Below, in pieces: positions 1 to 10,420 of a stretch of 64,000 nt of DNA. This stretch comes from Forficula auricularia (lineage: Eukaryota > Arthropoda > Insecta > Dermaptera > Forficulidae): the NCBI GenBank assembly GCA_024734495.1, contig JALMQS010000270.1, positions 176,037 to 240,036 on the forward strand, written 5' to 3'. Position 1 is the stretch's first letter. Every line of letters begins with the position of its first letter. The notes under the pieces were generated by a model that saw only the letters and a program-made list of their open reading frames with translations, made no database searches and was not told the DNA's origin. The position numbers and the translations under genes were made by a program.

Positions 1-106
1 GGGTTTCGGAAGGTGTGGTGGGTGGGAGTGGGGTTCGAGGGCTGGGGTGCAGGGGGCGTGTCCTCTGGCTAGCAAGAGGGCCGCCGATGGCGGGCCTTGC
101 AGCTAG
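1..106 (+). mobile_element. 3' end of a Helitron-like element (family B)
   Basis: A G-rich tract (1-60) is followed by a short hairpin near 78-96 (GGCCGCC, loop GAT, GGCGGGCC) and then AGCTAG at 101-106 followed by T. Helitrons characteristically end in a short hairpin followed by CTRR and insert before T, and CTAG/T fits that. The same block recurs on the minus strand at 5193-5328 with the same terminus, so the boundary is supported by two copies. The 5' part lies outside the window. Confidence 0.6.
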
Positions 107-300
107 TCTACCATATACTAATATTGTATGTTTCCTATATGTGATTCGATAGAGAATCGAAAGCAAGTGATTTTTGTCGAATATTAAGTGAAAATAATAT
201 CCGAATTTATATATTTCTAACTTGAAATATTTAAAGTTAAATATATTTATAATTTTCTCATTAATATATTAAAGAATAATTAACACATTAACGAGAATTG
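107..300. other. AT-rich spacer, partly repeated
   Basis: Nothing coding is seen. From about 230 the sequence matches 21600-21665, so the right half already belongs to the composite repeat that follows. Confidence 0.4.
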
Positions 301-1398
301 TTTTGATAGAGCTTTTAAACAAGATATCGCGAGACTACTGCTGGTTGAAGCTATTGGAGTCTGCTGAGTCTTGAAGTCTGGACCAAGAGAGAATGAAAAA
401 GATGTGATCCATTTGGCTATGATCCAGATTCATTTTCGCGTTTAGCCCGCATGACACTTTTTATATCAAACATTGATATTTGGTGGTCCATAATGGATCA
501 CATCTTTTTCATTCTCTCTTGGTCCAGTCAAATACAGGAAACATACGATTAATTAATGGCAAACACCTAACATACGTGTTAACAGATCTAGCGGACTGGA
601 CTGGGAGATTGAATATATAAAATCTCAGATTTCAAATTCATTTGGTGGTCCATATCAATGTTTGATATAAAAACGCGAAAATGATGCTGGATTATAGCCA
701 AATGGACCATCTTTTTCATTCTCTCTTGGTCCAGTCAAATACAGAAAACATACGATTAATTAATGGCAAACACCTAACATACCTTAACCGCCTCCCTGGT
801 GTAATGGTCAGCATAACTGGCTGGTTACCCGGAGGTCTCGGGTTCAATTCCCGTCTATACCCAGGCATTTTTTCTGTAAGTATAGGGTCTGGTAATAAAA
901 ATTAAGTGGGAGATAAATTTAACCTAATTTATCGCGCGGAGAATTACCACTGCTCGAAGCCCCTAAAAACTTAGTAAATTGGACTATATCTAACTTTCTA
1001 AGATTTGGGTCGTGATCCCGGCTTCTTTCCTTCTACTCTGTTCTTTTCACGTTGGAGGAGCCAGCCCATACAGGCCTTTAGGGGATGGACCTTCTGGTGT
1101 ATCTCCTTCTCACATCAATATCATTAAAAAAAAAAAAGAAATACCTGTTAACAGATCTAGCGGACTGGACTGGGAGATTGAATATATAACATCTCAGAAA
1201 TTCATTTGGTGGTCCATATCAATGTTTGATATAAAAAGTGTCATGCGGACTAAACGTGAAAATGATGCTGGATTATAGCCAAATGGATCACATCTTTTTC
1301 ATTCTCTCTTGGTCCAGACTTCAGACTCAGCAGACTCCAATAGCTTCAACCAGCAGTAGTATCGCGATATATATCTTGTTTAAAAAGTCTTTCAATTT
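301..1398. repeat. Inverted-repeat composite element with about 190-bp arms
   Basis: The left arm (301-490) is the reverse complement of the right arm (about 1208-1398). Both contain the block TCTGCTGAGTCTT / CAGCAGACTCCAATAGCTTC and a TATCGCGA segment near the outer ends. Between the arms a direct repeat of roughly 180 bp occurs twice (about 493-673 and 699-784 plus 1141-1240), and the second copy is split by a SINE. A further copy of the left arm lies at 21600-21872. No transposase reading frame is present, so this is a non-autonomous fold-back type element. Its superfamily cannot be assigned from the ends seen here. Confidence 0.7.
785..1140 (+). mobile_element. tRNA-derived SINE with poly-A tail and 6-bp target duplication
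   Basis: The head has RNA polymerase III internal promoter boxes: an A-box-like TGGTGTAATGG at 797-807 and an exact B box GGTTCAATTCC at 841-851. A tRNA-unrelated body follows, then a tail that ends in an A-rich run at about 1125-1140. ATACCT at 779-784 and 1141-1146 flank it as a target-site duplication. The equivalent uninterrupted sequence at 555-600 serves as an empty site. The anticodon arm does not fold well, so this is not a working tRNA gene. The 3' portion (about 1057-1125) resembles the 3' end of the LINE remnant at 17467-17530, which suggests tail-sharing mobilisation. Confidence 0.8.
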
Positions 1399-2325
1399 AT
1401 TGTATAATATATGGGGGGTCTTATTTGAAAAAACCAACTTTTATGAATAACGGAAATATTAGTAATCTTAGCACGCCCTGAAGTCGATTTCTCGACGTAA
1501 ATTAAATACTTCGGGTCTGTCTAAACTACCACCAAAATATTAACTTTTCTTGAATTGAGAGCACTAATTTATTTAAGTTTAATTATGGCCATGTTTTGGA
1601 CCATATTTAACACAAATTATTTTTTATCTCGAAAACCGATAGAGATACGTATAGGACAGTATTAACAAAAAAGTATTTTAATAAAAGGGCGGTTCCCAAT
1701 ACGTGTTAATATACGGGGTGTTGCATTTAAAAAAAATAAAGTTGTTACGACTTTTCAATGGAAGCCGAAACGTCGCAGTGCTGAAAATATTTTAGATCGA
1801 TAGAACAGGTAAGAAAATGTAAGGTGGTAAATTTTCAGAAAAATCCAACTTTCCGTTTTCCATAAACGTCTAACGTGCCATGGACCGTGAATCACCCTGT
1901 ATACTGTATACTGTAACCTGAGGACTGAACCGCGACCTGATATCGTGTACACCTACTTCCATTTCGAATTTAATTTCCAAGTAGAAGACAATAGATGATG
2001 AAAGGGCATTATGTAAAGAATTCCAAAATAATTTCACATAATTCCAAAGACGTGTACACCTAATTCCAATAGCGGCTCACCCCTCGCTGTAGCGTATATA
2101 CATATTAAGGTGTTTCATTTTAGGGCATCTTTTTTTCAGTCTAAGTTGAGAAACTGATAATTTATAAAAAAAAAATCAAGATGAAAAAAATTCTAATCCA
2201 ATTAGGGGCTTAGATCATCGAAAAATTCTTCTTTTTTAAATAACATTGGGGACAAAGTATTTCGATTTCAAATTGATTTTTCGGTATTTAAAATTTTTTT
2301 GAAAACAAAAACCTAATAAGTTTTT
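1399..2325. other. AT-rich stretch without recognised genes
   Basis: No plausible coding frame is seen. The motif GAAGCCGAAACGTCG at 1761-1775 matches the GCCGAAACGTC string found at several other places in the window (25041, 42281, 60270 region) and associated with Penelope-like tails, but nothing else identifies an element here. Confidence 0.3.
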
Positions 2326-2493
2326 GTAGGGCATAAAATTTGCTACAAAAAAGTTTATTAGACTCAAGTGTGCACTGCACGACCAATAATTCTCAAGTTA
2401 CAGAGTATTAAAGATTAACTTTGTAACTTGAGAATTATTGGTCGTACACACTTGAGTCTAATAAACATTTTTGTAGCAAATTTTATGCCCTAC
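2326..2493. repeat. Near-perfect inverted repeat (75-80-bp arms)
   Basis: The left arm 2326-2405 begins GTAGGGCATAAAATTTGC and is mirrored at 2419-2493 with few mismatches, leaving a loop of about 13 bases. A transcript would form a long hairpin. No transposase and no clear target duplication are visible, so this is a MITE-like or fold-back sequence of unknown family. Confidence 0.75.
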
Positions 2494-2532
2494 ATAACCT
2501 TAATGGTTATTTTTTTTAAAGAAGAGAGATTC

Positions 2533-2635
2533 TGACAATTACTATTTTTTTTAATTTTTAAAAATATTTTAGCTATGATTTATTTATAGAAAAACAAAAT
2601 TTAAAAATTAAAAAAAAAAAAAAATAGTAATTGTC
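2533..2635. repeat. Second inverted repeat, AT-rich
   Basis: GACAATTACTATTTTTTT at 2533 is mirrored by AAATAGTAATTGTC ending at 2635. It follows the preceding inverted repeat directly and may be part of the same fold-back element. Confidence 0.55.
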
Positions 2636-3119
2636 AATATTCTACGATCATATCTGTCTTAAAAATTGTTAAATAGATAGAAGTTTGAGATATAATTTTT
2701 TCAAAAGAATAAAAAAATATACTCAGTTCCACAAAAATTAATTAACTTTTTAATCAATATAAAAAAAAACATTAACACTTTTAATAATTTTTCATATTTT
2801 ATACAAAAAACAAAAATTTGAAAGAAAAATTTTCTAATTTAGTCCATTTTTCAAAAAGTTATGGGCAAAAAAAACCAAAAAAACTTTTTATCTTTAACGG
2901 TTTCTCGGAAAAGTTTGAATAATCACCTAGAAGCCTTTTTCATAAAGTACAAAAAAAAGTCAGGAAATCAAGCAAATCAAAAATTAAAATTTTTAAAATT
3001 ATCTCATTTTGTGTGGAATGCCCCATATATACCAAAATTTTGCAAAATCTTGCTTTACGTCTTCTAGCCTATATCGAGCTTATGTTTCAAATTTCGTAGC
3101 TCTAGGATTTATGGTTGCG
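2636..3119. other. A/T-homopolymer-rich stretch
   Basis: A 68-residue lysine-rich frame at 2861-3067 reflects A-tracts rather than a gene. Nothing else is recognised. Confidence 0.4.
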
Positions 3120-3454
3120 AAACGCAAGGGGTAGATTCTTAGGTACGTAAACATCAACTTCCGGTATTCAATTTTAGCCAAAATCTTGTGGTACTTCTTG
3201 TAACCTCTAGATAGCTTAGGTTTCAAATTTCAAAGCTCTACAACTTACCGAAGATGAGATATGAACGATTAAAATATTTATTTTTCGACATGACTAATTT
3301 ACACCCCCTTCCTTTATTTCAATCGGATTAAAAATTTGACACAACTAATAACTTGATAAGTATACACATTTTTAACGAAATCGTTAGAGCTGTTTTCGAG
3401 AACACGATTGTATGTATATATATATATATATGAATTGCTCATTTAATAATATAA
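3120..3454 (-). repeat. Dispersed repeat ending in a Helitron-like 5' tag
   Basis: The block 3120-3410 matches 9270-9550, sharing for instance TTATTTCAATCGGATTAAAA and CGTTAGAGCT. Its outer end (3411-3454) is a TA microsatellite followed by a variant of the Helitron-like family A 5' tag (reverse complement of TTGCTCATTTAATAATATAAGAGTA). It therefore looks like the 5' part of a second element lying head-to-tail behind the element at 3455-4398. Confidence 0.55.
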
Positions 3455-4398
3455 GAGTACCTGGAGCCACCAAGCGATGCACGGTAACCCCTGACCCCAC
3501 CCCACCCCTCTCCCGAAACCACACCCCAACTCCGCCCCCACACCCAGATCCCCCACAACTGCACCCACCTCCTGCACGTCCCACATCGACCCCACACCGC
3601 ACCCAGTTTTTGCATTTCTAGCTTTCTAATGGTCTACTTATTATGAGTAAATTTGTTTACTCGTACACCAATTCGCCCACATTCGTTCATATTGATAAAA
3701 TTTTAAAAAATAAATAGGAAAATAATAATAAAAAAATAATCGTATAGGATCTGAAATAAAAACATGAAATTAAATAAGATTTGTTTCCAAGTTATATATA
3801 AAAAAAGCCACTTGAACCACTTTATTTGTAAACACACCTGTTTTGTTATGATTTAGACACCTGTTAATTAAAAACAAACAAAAAATTCCTAATTTTAATA
3901 TAATATATTAATGTTTACTATAACCTATTAGTGGGTTTTAAAATTTAAAAAGCAATTAATAAATAAAAGATAATTACGAAATCATAAGCTGGTGTCATCT
4001 ATTAAATTCGATGGAATGGAATATTTTAAAACAACCCCTCTGACATATAATTAAAAATATTCCATTCCATCGAATTTTATAGATGCACCAACTATGATTT
4101 CTTGTAAATTTGAATCTATTACCGTCGGCAAATTAATATCTTTCATAAAAGATAATTGAAAAAAAATGTAAACAAACTTTTTTATTGAGATTTTCATCTA
4201 TCAATAATTACTTTAATTAAGAAAAGATCAATTAAGATGAAATTTGTCGAGGTCCAGACCTAGCCAGATCGTTTTCTCATCCTCAAAACTTGTTAATAGA
4301 ATTTGTTTCATCAAAATCGGTAAAGCCGTTTTCAAAATAGAACAATGATACAAATATATATATATAAAAACAATTTTTGCTCGTTTAATAAGAGTAGA
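3455..4398 (-). mobile_element. Helitron-like non-autonomous element, family A, near full length
   Basis: Read on the minus strand, the 5' end is TCTACTCTTATTAAACGAGC (ending at 4398), followed by a TA run and CTACCGATTTTGATGAAA. The 3' end has a G-rich tract (3480-3600, seen as C on the plus strand), the terminal hairpin near 3470-3487 and GGTACT at 3455-3460. The same ends recur at 13452-14386, 22621-23680, 30806-31486 and 38393-39762. No Rep/helicase coding is present. The Helitron assignment rests on the TC start, 3' hairpin and lack of a target duplication; the exact last base is uncertain. Confidence 0.65.
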
Positions 4399-4917
4399 TT
4401 TGAATAAATATTTATATTTATATATATTCATATTTGAAAAAATATGTTTTTAATAATAATTTCTAATAACAAAATTAATCCCATAAATAAATGAATAATT
4501 CCTATATCTAAAATATCTATATCATGAGTTGAATTGGATTAGTAAGTTATTTGAGTAGGTATAGTTGTGGATAGATTGTGTGATGCGTGGGTGGATATTT
4601 CGCTTTCGGGTGGCTATCAATTAGTCTCAGCCAGTTGAACACAACCGTATTGATTAAAGGGTTAATATACATCCGACCATTCTAGTGAGTGGGCGACTAC
4701 ACCAAGAATTAATTAAAAAAAGTACCTATATACCAATAATATTCGAGATCATCACTCTTATTCATTCTCATCATCAGTTTCATATCCCATATTATCCCAG
4801 ATTATATATACTTTCACTCAATTTCATTTTTAGGGTTCCGTAGAACGACTTATCCCAATCTATTTGATCATTGTTGATCGTAAACTAAATAAGATATATA
4901 CTTTTAACCCTAGGATG
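4399..4917. other. Unassigned AT-rich sequence
   Basis: No reading frame or repeat from elsewhere in the window is recognised, apart from TTAA at 4914-4917, which is the target-site duplication of the next element. Confidence 0.4.
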
Positions 4918-5052
4918 CATGACTGTCACGGTATACATATTTACATGACATGGGTGAAATATACCCATTATGAGAAAACACAATAAATATTATTTATAAA
5001 CCATATTTATTTGACCATTTTAACATTTTGTTATTAACATAACATAAACTAA

Positions 5053-5578
5053 TTATTTTACAACGTTAAGACAATTATTACATTTATATACAGTGTGTTC
5101 CTTACATATTGGCTTATTACAAGAAATACATTGTCTGTCACATTTTCTATATTTTTTGTTGGACACATATAACAGCGTGCTTTTATATTTAACTAGCTGC
5201 AAGGCCTCGCCTTCGGCGGCCTCTTAGCAGCCAGGGGCGCCCCTGGACCCCCAGCCCTCGAACACCCCGACCCCACCCCTGTACCCTGTTTTTTTCATTT
5301 CTAGCCTTCTAGTGACCCATAGATTATGTCTCCATATCCATATTATTCACACTCTCACTGCTATTACTATCACTATCAATTGCATTTCCTGGAAATGAAT
5401 TATAATTTGGGTCTATATCTTCATCGAGAGCTGCATCTTCAACAACTTCATAATCAGAATCTTCACTTGATTCTGATCCAACATACGAAGTTTCGTCGAG
5501 CCATTGCAGCACAGTTTCTTCAAAATCAGGATCGGTATATTTGACAGATTACCTTTTCCTACCACGTGTCGATGCCAT
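5053..5578 (-). pseudogene. piggyBac-like transposase remnant (N-terminus and C-terminal cysteine-rich domain)
   Basis: The minus-strand frame starts at ATG 5576-5578 (MASTRGRKR), hits a TAA at 5549-5551 and then continues open to 5324 as an acidic segment with SESSEDSDYEVVEDAALDED, typical of the N-terminus of piggyBac transposases. The middle of the protein, including the catalytic DDD/D core, is missing. After the Helitron-like insert, 5190-5053 encodes a cysteine-rich tail (KARCYMCP, one frameshift, then KCDRQCISCNKPICKEH and a stop at 5053), matching the C-terminal zinc-binding domain of the family. It cannot make an active enzyme. Confidence 0.75.
5193..5328 (-). mobile_element. Helitron-like family B 3' end inside the piggyBac-like element
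   Basis: On the minus strand it reads TTCTAG..., a G-rich tract, the hairpin with GGCCGCC and GGCGAGGCC, then TTGCAGCTAG ending at 5193 and followed by T. It is closely similar to 1-106. The acidic piggyBac frame ends at a TAA created at its border (5324-5326), so the insertion or an associated deletion truncated that frame. Confidence 0.65.
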
Positions 5579-6090
5579 TTCTACAAAAGAGGCTGCATCT
5601 AAAGCTAATTTAAATATAATATAGAATAGAAACCTACCGAATTACAAATATTTTCTACGATTGAAAACACAACCACAAAACACAAAACAGCTTCGGCAGA
5701 TTACAACTAACTAACGTAGTAAAGGACACAAATTCAAGAATGAAAGTGGAAAATCATTAATAATTAGTATACCAACCAAAATTAAATGAATGCACCAAAT
5801 TTTAAACTAGAGAAGGTGAATTTGAATGTCACAAATTAGTTCGGGTACAAAATACTCATGTCATGTAAATAATGGAAAAAATTATAATATGTAAATATTT
5901 AAATAACAATAAATTTACGGTACACATTAACACTTCTATTTCATTCATAACTAACCAATAGAGGAATTCATGACATTTGATTACATTTCTTACACATCTT
6001 ATCAGTAAAAAACAGAATTTTATTACAACATGGGTATAAAATACCCATGTCATGCATCCTAGGGTTAATTTAAAAGATATAAATAAGTAT

Positions 6091-6548
6091 CAGTGGCGTG
6101 TGGTCTATGGATTGGATGCTGCGCATCCTAAAATTTCAAAACGTCACCCTAATCAATTTAATGTGAAAAATAATGAAAAATTCTGTGTTTATCGATGAAA
6201 TTTACAATAAAGAACAAAAAATAAAATAATATTCTAGAAATTGATAAGTTCTTTTTTGGACAGCAATCTCTGTTAGAAATTTCACCGCCTTCGACTGATA
6301 AGTATATGTATTTCACTGGAGCTTTGTGATTTTTCAACCAGGGGATGCTGTCCGAAAAAATACCCTTCATTTTTTGAAATTTTATTTTAATCTTCGCTTT
6401 TTTTTGGCAAATTTCATCGAATACAGCATCGTTTTCGTTATTTTTCAAATTTAACCTTAGATTTTTTGATACTATATGAAAATACTATAAATGTTTAAAA
6501 TTTTAGGGATGCGCTGTATCGATAGCATCCATGGTCCACACGTCACTG
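6091..6548. mobile_element. hAT-type MITE, 458 bp
   Basis: The left end CAGTGGCGTGTGGTCTATGG (6091) is mirrored by CCATGGTCCACACGTCACTG ending at 6548. CAGNGGCG ends are typical of hAT transposons. A clear 8-bp target duplication is not seen. The interior has a 96-codon frame on the minus strand (6158-6448) whose first third is repeated at 30640-30780 as non-coding sequence, so it is not treated as a gene. Related ends occur at 27448, 30791, 31876-32115 and 54107-55738. Confidence 0.7.
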
Positions 6549-7061
6549 ATGTATGTATTTTCTAGCAAATGAAAATTAGTTAACAAAAATTCATCCAATG
6601 AAATAAAATAGAGGTGGGGACTCTTTTTTAAATGAAATGCCAAATTTTTTTTTGAAAATAGAGAAAAGATCTTGCAAAATTTGAACCACTACTTATGAAG
6701 TAAAACCTACTAATTTGCCTACTTTCCTCCAAACAATTTCATCTATCCCATTGATTATAAAGAATGTTATTTATAATATAACTTTTATTTATTATATTAT
6801 GAATGAATTTAATTATTCTTTTTATTATTTTGTTTATGTACTAATAAAAAAATAAATATATTTTTATTGCTATTAATGTAGATATATGCATTTATTTTGA
6901 CGTTGGATACATAGTGTTAGGAAAATTATAGAACGGGTATAGAGATGTCGATAGTTTGGGAAAAAACAGCAGTAAAGTGAAGTATTTTAAAATGTAATTT
7001 TCCTAAAAACTGTATATATCCATTTTTAGGAGTCTGAAGGTACTTAAATATAATATTTCCT
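6549..7061. other. AT-rich spacer
   Basis: No gene or repeated block is recognised. Confidence 0.4.
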
Positions 7062-7150
7062 AGTGGCCCAATGTTTCAAACATATATAGTGACTATATAG
7101 ATTCTCGAAATCTATATAGGCACTATGTAGTTACTATATACATAGTTGGA
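7062..7150. repeat. Small imperfect inverted repeat with TAGTGACTATATAG
   Basis: The block runs CCCAATGTTTCAAACATATA, TAGTGACTATATAG, a central palindrome, and the mirrored CTATGTAGTTACTATA. A diverged relative is at 54345-54470, also starting at AATGTTTCAAAC, which shows this is a dispersed element. Confidence 0.5.
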
Positions 7151-7207
7151 AACTTTGTATTACTAGGGTTGGTTAAGCTATTTTCAAGATAACACTGGTT
7201 GACAGAA

Positions 7208-7833
7208 ATTAAACAAAAATTTCTCCCCATAAATCTAACAATGGACCATTCCAGTAGAGTTTTATGCGCTGATTATCATGCGATTTCCCAATTTTTTACA
7301 ACAGGTCAGAGTTTCGAGACTTTATCGGTCAAAATGACGAAAAAGGACATTTGGACCTATTTTCGAGTCCAGGGTATTATACAGAAATATTTGAAATCAA
7401 AATATTTTGTTGACTTAATAGAAAACAGCTTGCTCTTTGATTTTCAAATTACCACTTGTTTTTAACTCGAACTCGAGTTATAACTAAAAAACTAAGATCT
7501 TATGTTTTTATCTATGTTTGTTATCCATTATAATCATGTAGATTTAGTTTTTTAGTTATAACTCGAGTTCTAATTGAGCTAAAAACAAGTGGAAATTTGA
7601 AAATCAAAGAGAAAGCTGTTTTCTATTACATCAACAAAATATTTTGTTATCAAATATTGCTGTTTAATATCCAATGAAACTCGAAAATAGGTCAAAATCG
7701 CATTTTTCGTCGTTTTGACCGATAATATCTTCAAACTCTGACGTGTTGTAAAAAATCGGGAAATTGCATGATAATCAGCGTAGAAAATTCTACTGGAATC
7801 CATTGTTAGGTTTAAAAGGGAAATTTGTGTTGA
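7208..7833. repeat. Long palindrome with about 288-bp arms
   Basis: The left arm 7208-7494 and right arm 7545-7833 are reverse complements with roughly 85-90 percent identity by eye, around a 50-bp centre. Because the arms mirror each other, an 88-codon frame on the plus strand (7199-7465) and a 74-codon frame on the minus strand (7579-7803) encode the same kind of peptide (DYHAISxFFTTxQS, YFVDxIENSxLFDFQI). No known domain is recognised. It is best read as a fold-back element; whether the conserved frame was ever translated is unknown. Confidence 0.7.
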
Positions 7834-7859
7834 GAAGTGTAATTAAAAACAAACTAAAC

Positions 7860-8803
7860 AAGCTGACGTGTTCTTATGTGGCCATCCACTCTACTTTACC
7901 ATACAACCTGACCCCTCACTTATATTTAATATTTAATAAAATTATTTATTATCATGTAGGGGGGGGGGGTTAGTTTTTCCATTTTTAGACTCCTGGGACC
8001 CACTGATTGTGTATACAAAATTTGGTTGAGTTTGGTAAATGGCAAAGATTTTCATTTTTTGATCCCCCCCCCCCCATTTCGGGCGGTTAGTTTTTGCGTT
8101 TTTAGATATCTTGGGTCCCACTGATTATGTATACAACATTCTGGTTTAGTTTGGTAAATGGAAAAGATTTTTCATTTTTTGATCCCCCCCCCCCCCCATT
8201 TCGGGCGGTTAGTTTTTGCGTTTTTAGATATCTTGGGTCCCACTGATTATGTATACAAAATTTGGTTTAGTTTGGTAAATGGAAAAGATTTTCATTTTTT
8301 GACCCTCCGCCCCCTCCCCCATTTCGGGCGGTTAGTTTTTGCATTTTTAGACTTCTGGGGGTCCACTGATTATGTATACAAAATTCGGTTGAGTTTGCTC
8401 AAACGACCTAGATTTTTAATTTTTAACCCCCCTTCGACCCCCTTAATTTTGGGTCGATATGCAGCAAAATCTAATCAGTTCTTAATCTTAATGGACCAAA
8501 ACTACGTGTGAAATTTGGTTCCGATATTCGCACTAGTTTTTGAGATAGCTCGTACACAAATTTGGTAACGCACAGACTAACTAACAGACATTTTGACAAG
8601 ACAATTATTATCTCAAAAAATATAATTTTTTTGATGTTTACTTATTAGAGCTTTTTTGTAGACCTAAATGCCATGGTTTTGCTCAATTTTTTTAATCCAA
8701 ATAGTTTAAGCCGTTTTTTAGATATTTTGAAAAAAAGAAGGAAAAAAACACTTTTTTCATGCACGATTACAATACTTGACCATACCCTGTATGGTAAAGT
8801 AAA
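7860..8803 (+). mobile_element. Family P element, copy 1 (with repeated C-tract units)
   Basis: The left end is AAGCTGACGTGTTCTTATGT and the right end CCATACCCTGTATGGTAAAG. ACTTTACCATACA occurs near both ends in opposite orientation. The interior holds about three units of roughly 127 bp (starting near 8030, 8158 and 8285), each with a C run of 10-15, CATTTCGGGCGGTTAGTTTTTGC and CACTGATTATGTATAC. A 117-codon frame (8158-8511) is just these units read through. Other copies: 15481-16080, 18435-19278, 19546-20237, 32184-33028. No transposase is present; superfamily unknown. Confidence 0.75.
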
Positions 8804-9269
8804 AAGTACTAGAATAAAGTACTAATGTTTGTAGACTGATATGTACATACTAAAAACTAATCAGCGCTTTATTTTTTAAAAAGTCATGGTCGGTTTTCAA
8901 TTTCATTTCAATCAGTTGAACGGTGTAGGAAAAATCCTAGTAAAGGATAACATCCAACGACTGGACTCGCCTAGCTCCTACGCAGCTTTCATTCTTCAGC
9001 GCACAAAGTGTTGCTAAATACAGGCGCACTAATGACAAGTTTAAATTAAGACTACATTTTGAGAATTTTAATTAGTACAGTTATTTATTTATATTTTATA
9101 ATTCAATATTTTTCTTATACGTGCATCAACTAGTGTGACCACCACACGCTTTTCACATTAGTTTCTTCCATTTATTGGAAATCATCATATCAATTTTCTT
9201 CATTGAAATTACTTCAATTTGGGTTTCTCCCCCAAGTGATTTTGAGAAAAAACGTAAAATTTCAAAATA
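8804..9269. repeat. Dispersed repeat fragments
   Basis: 8804-8900 (AAAGTACTAATGTTTGTAGA, then AAAACTAATCAGCGCTT) matches 60697-60790. 9122-9170 (ATCAACTAGTGTGACCACCA) matches 24347-24395. The rest is unassigned AT-rich sequence. Confidence 0.5.
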
Positions 9270-9550
9270 CCAAAAATCTTCAAGTAAACATAAACTTCCG
9301 ACCCTTCGATTTTAATCAAAATCTTGAGGTACTTCTTCTAGCCTAAGTTTCAAATCCCAAATCTCTGCGACTAACCTTAGATAAGATATATACGATTAAA
9401 ATATTTATTTTCCGACATTCTTAATTTACACCCTTTTTTTTATTTCAATCGGATTAAAATTTATACACGACTAATAACATATCACACGTGGTAAGTGTAT
9501 ACCAATTTAAAAAAAAAAAAAAAAAAAACGTTAGAGCTATTTTTTAAAAA
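9270..9550 (-). repeat. Dispersed repeat, second copy of the 3120-3410 block
   Basis: Shares AAACTTCCG, TACTTCTTCTAGCCTA, TATATACGATTAAAATATTT and TTATTTCAATCGGATTAAAA with 3120-3410. An A run of 18 at about 9511-9528 replaces part of the other copy. Confidence 0.55.
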
Positions 9551-10299
9551 ATCACAAAAACGAAAAATCTTTCGTGTAAATTCCAACTTCCGGGTAACAT
9601 ACATACATACAAAGACTAAATGAAAATCGTACTTTTTGGGTTCTGGACGAATTTTTGACAAAACCACAATGTCCTAAAATTCAACCTCATTGAATATTAC
9701 AATTTGTGACTTTGAATGAGAGCATGGGTTCCATAGTCTTTACCTGAGGGCCCTTTGAGCTCGAGCTTGGCCCGAGAACGATAACAATACTTTACTATGA
9801 ATAAAGTAAATAACGTATGTTTAAGCATTTAAACAATTCTAAACCCACGGAAAATATTTCCCATTATTTATTTTATCTAAATTTAATGAATAAAATTGTT
9901 CGAATGCAATTTCTCATTTGGCATTCCATTAGAATTCATCATTTATCTTTAGTAGTAGATATATCTTTATTGTATTGTACGATATAGCGAGGGTAGTGTA
10001 AGAGTAATTTGATTAAACTCTGTTAGCCGCACTAAGTAGAAGCCCTCTTCAGCAAATCCAATATCGGAGATCAAGGCTCAAGAAACTCTTCCGGATATTA
10101 CATTGCTATCTAATTCAATTTTCTAATGTAAATGTTGTGGTTTCCTTTATTGCTCTAGTCCATGAAAACCTTGTCGAAAATACTTTTACAAAGTAACTAT
10201 TCATTCATTCAAACATAAAACCTTTAATATATATCAATTTTAGATAAATTTAACAAAATGAATATACGATGAATTTTTATTTAGATTCGACGTTAAAAT
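9551..10299. other. Mostly unassigned; short dispersed segment
   Basis: 9660-9790 (AAATTCAACCTCATTGAATA, GGTTCCATAGTCTTTACC) has a diverged match at 60900-61030. The remainder shows no gene. Confidence 0.4.
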
Positions 10300-10322
10300 C
10301 AGAGGCGGATTTATATATGAGC
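10300..10322 (+). repeat. hAT-type terminal repeat (left end)
   Basis: CAGAGGCGGATTTATATATG has the CAGNGGCGG form of hAT ends and lies about 100 bp upstream of a hAT transposase tail, so it may be the left end of the same deleted element. No matching right end was found. Confidence 0.45.
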
Positions 10323-10420
10323 TTTTTGGGATGCGTTGATATTATTGGTACCCAACCCCCATTGAAGTACAGTCTAAGCTAGAGGCTTGCACCTCTTGAA
10401 GTGACATTATTGAAAAGTAA

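Larger units (their letters stand above)
4918..6064 (-). mobile_element. piggyBac-like element with TTAA target duplications
   Basis: Both ends show the same 16-bp terminal inverted repeat, CCCTAGGATGCATGAC at 4918-4933 and its reverse complement at 6049-6064. Each is directly flanked by TTAA (4914-4917 and 6065-6068), the target always duplicated by piggyBac transposons. Inside each end a further ATGGGT...ACCCAT repeat is found. The interior carries the two extremes of a transposase on the minus strand but no DDD catalytic core, so this is a deletion derivative. A Helitron-like 3' end sits inside it at 5193-5328. Confidence 0.85.

Noticed and set aside
785..860. Functional tRNA gene
   Set aside because: The promoter boxes are good but the anticodon and acceptor stems do not pair properly, and a long non-tRNA body with an A tail follows; it is a SINE head.
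3384..3621. Proline- or glycine-rich protein frames on both strands
   Set aside because: Produced by the C/G-rich Helitron-like tract; opposite frames are both open.
6158..6448. 96-codon small protein gene
   Set aside because: Its sequence recurs in non-coding hAT MITE copies (30640-30780, 31970-32090) with broken frames.
8158..8511. 117-codon frame as a gene
   Set aside because: It is three family P repeat units read through, so the peptide is itself an internal repeat (PPHFGRLVFAFLD).
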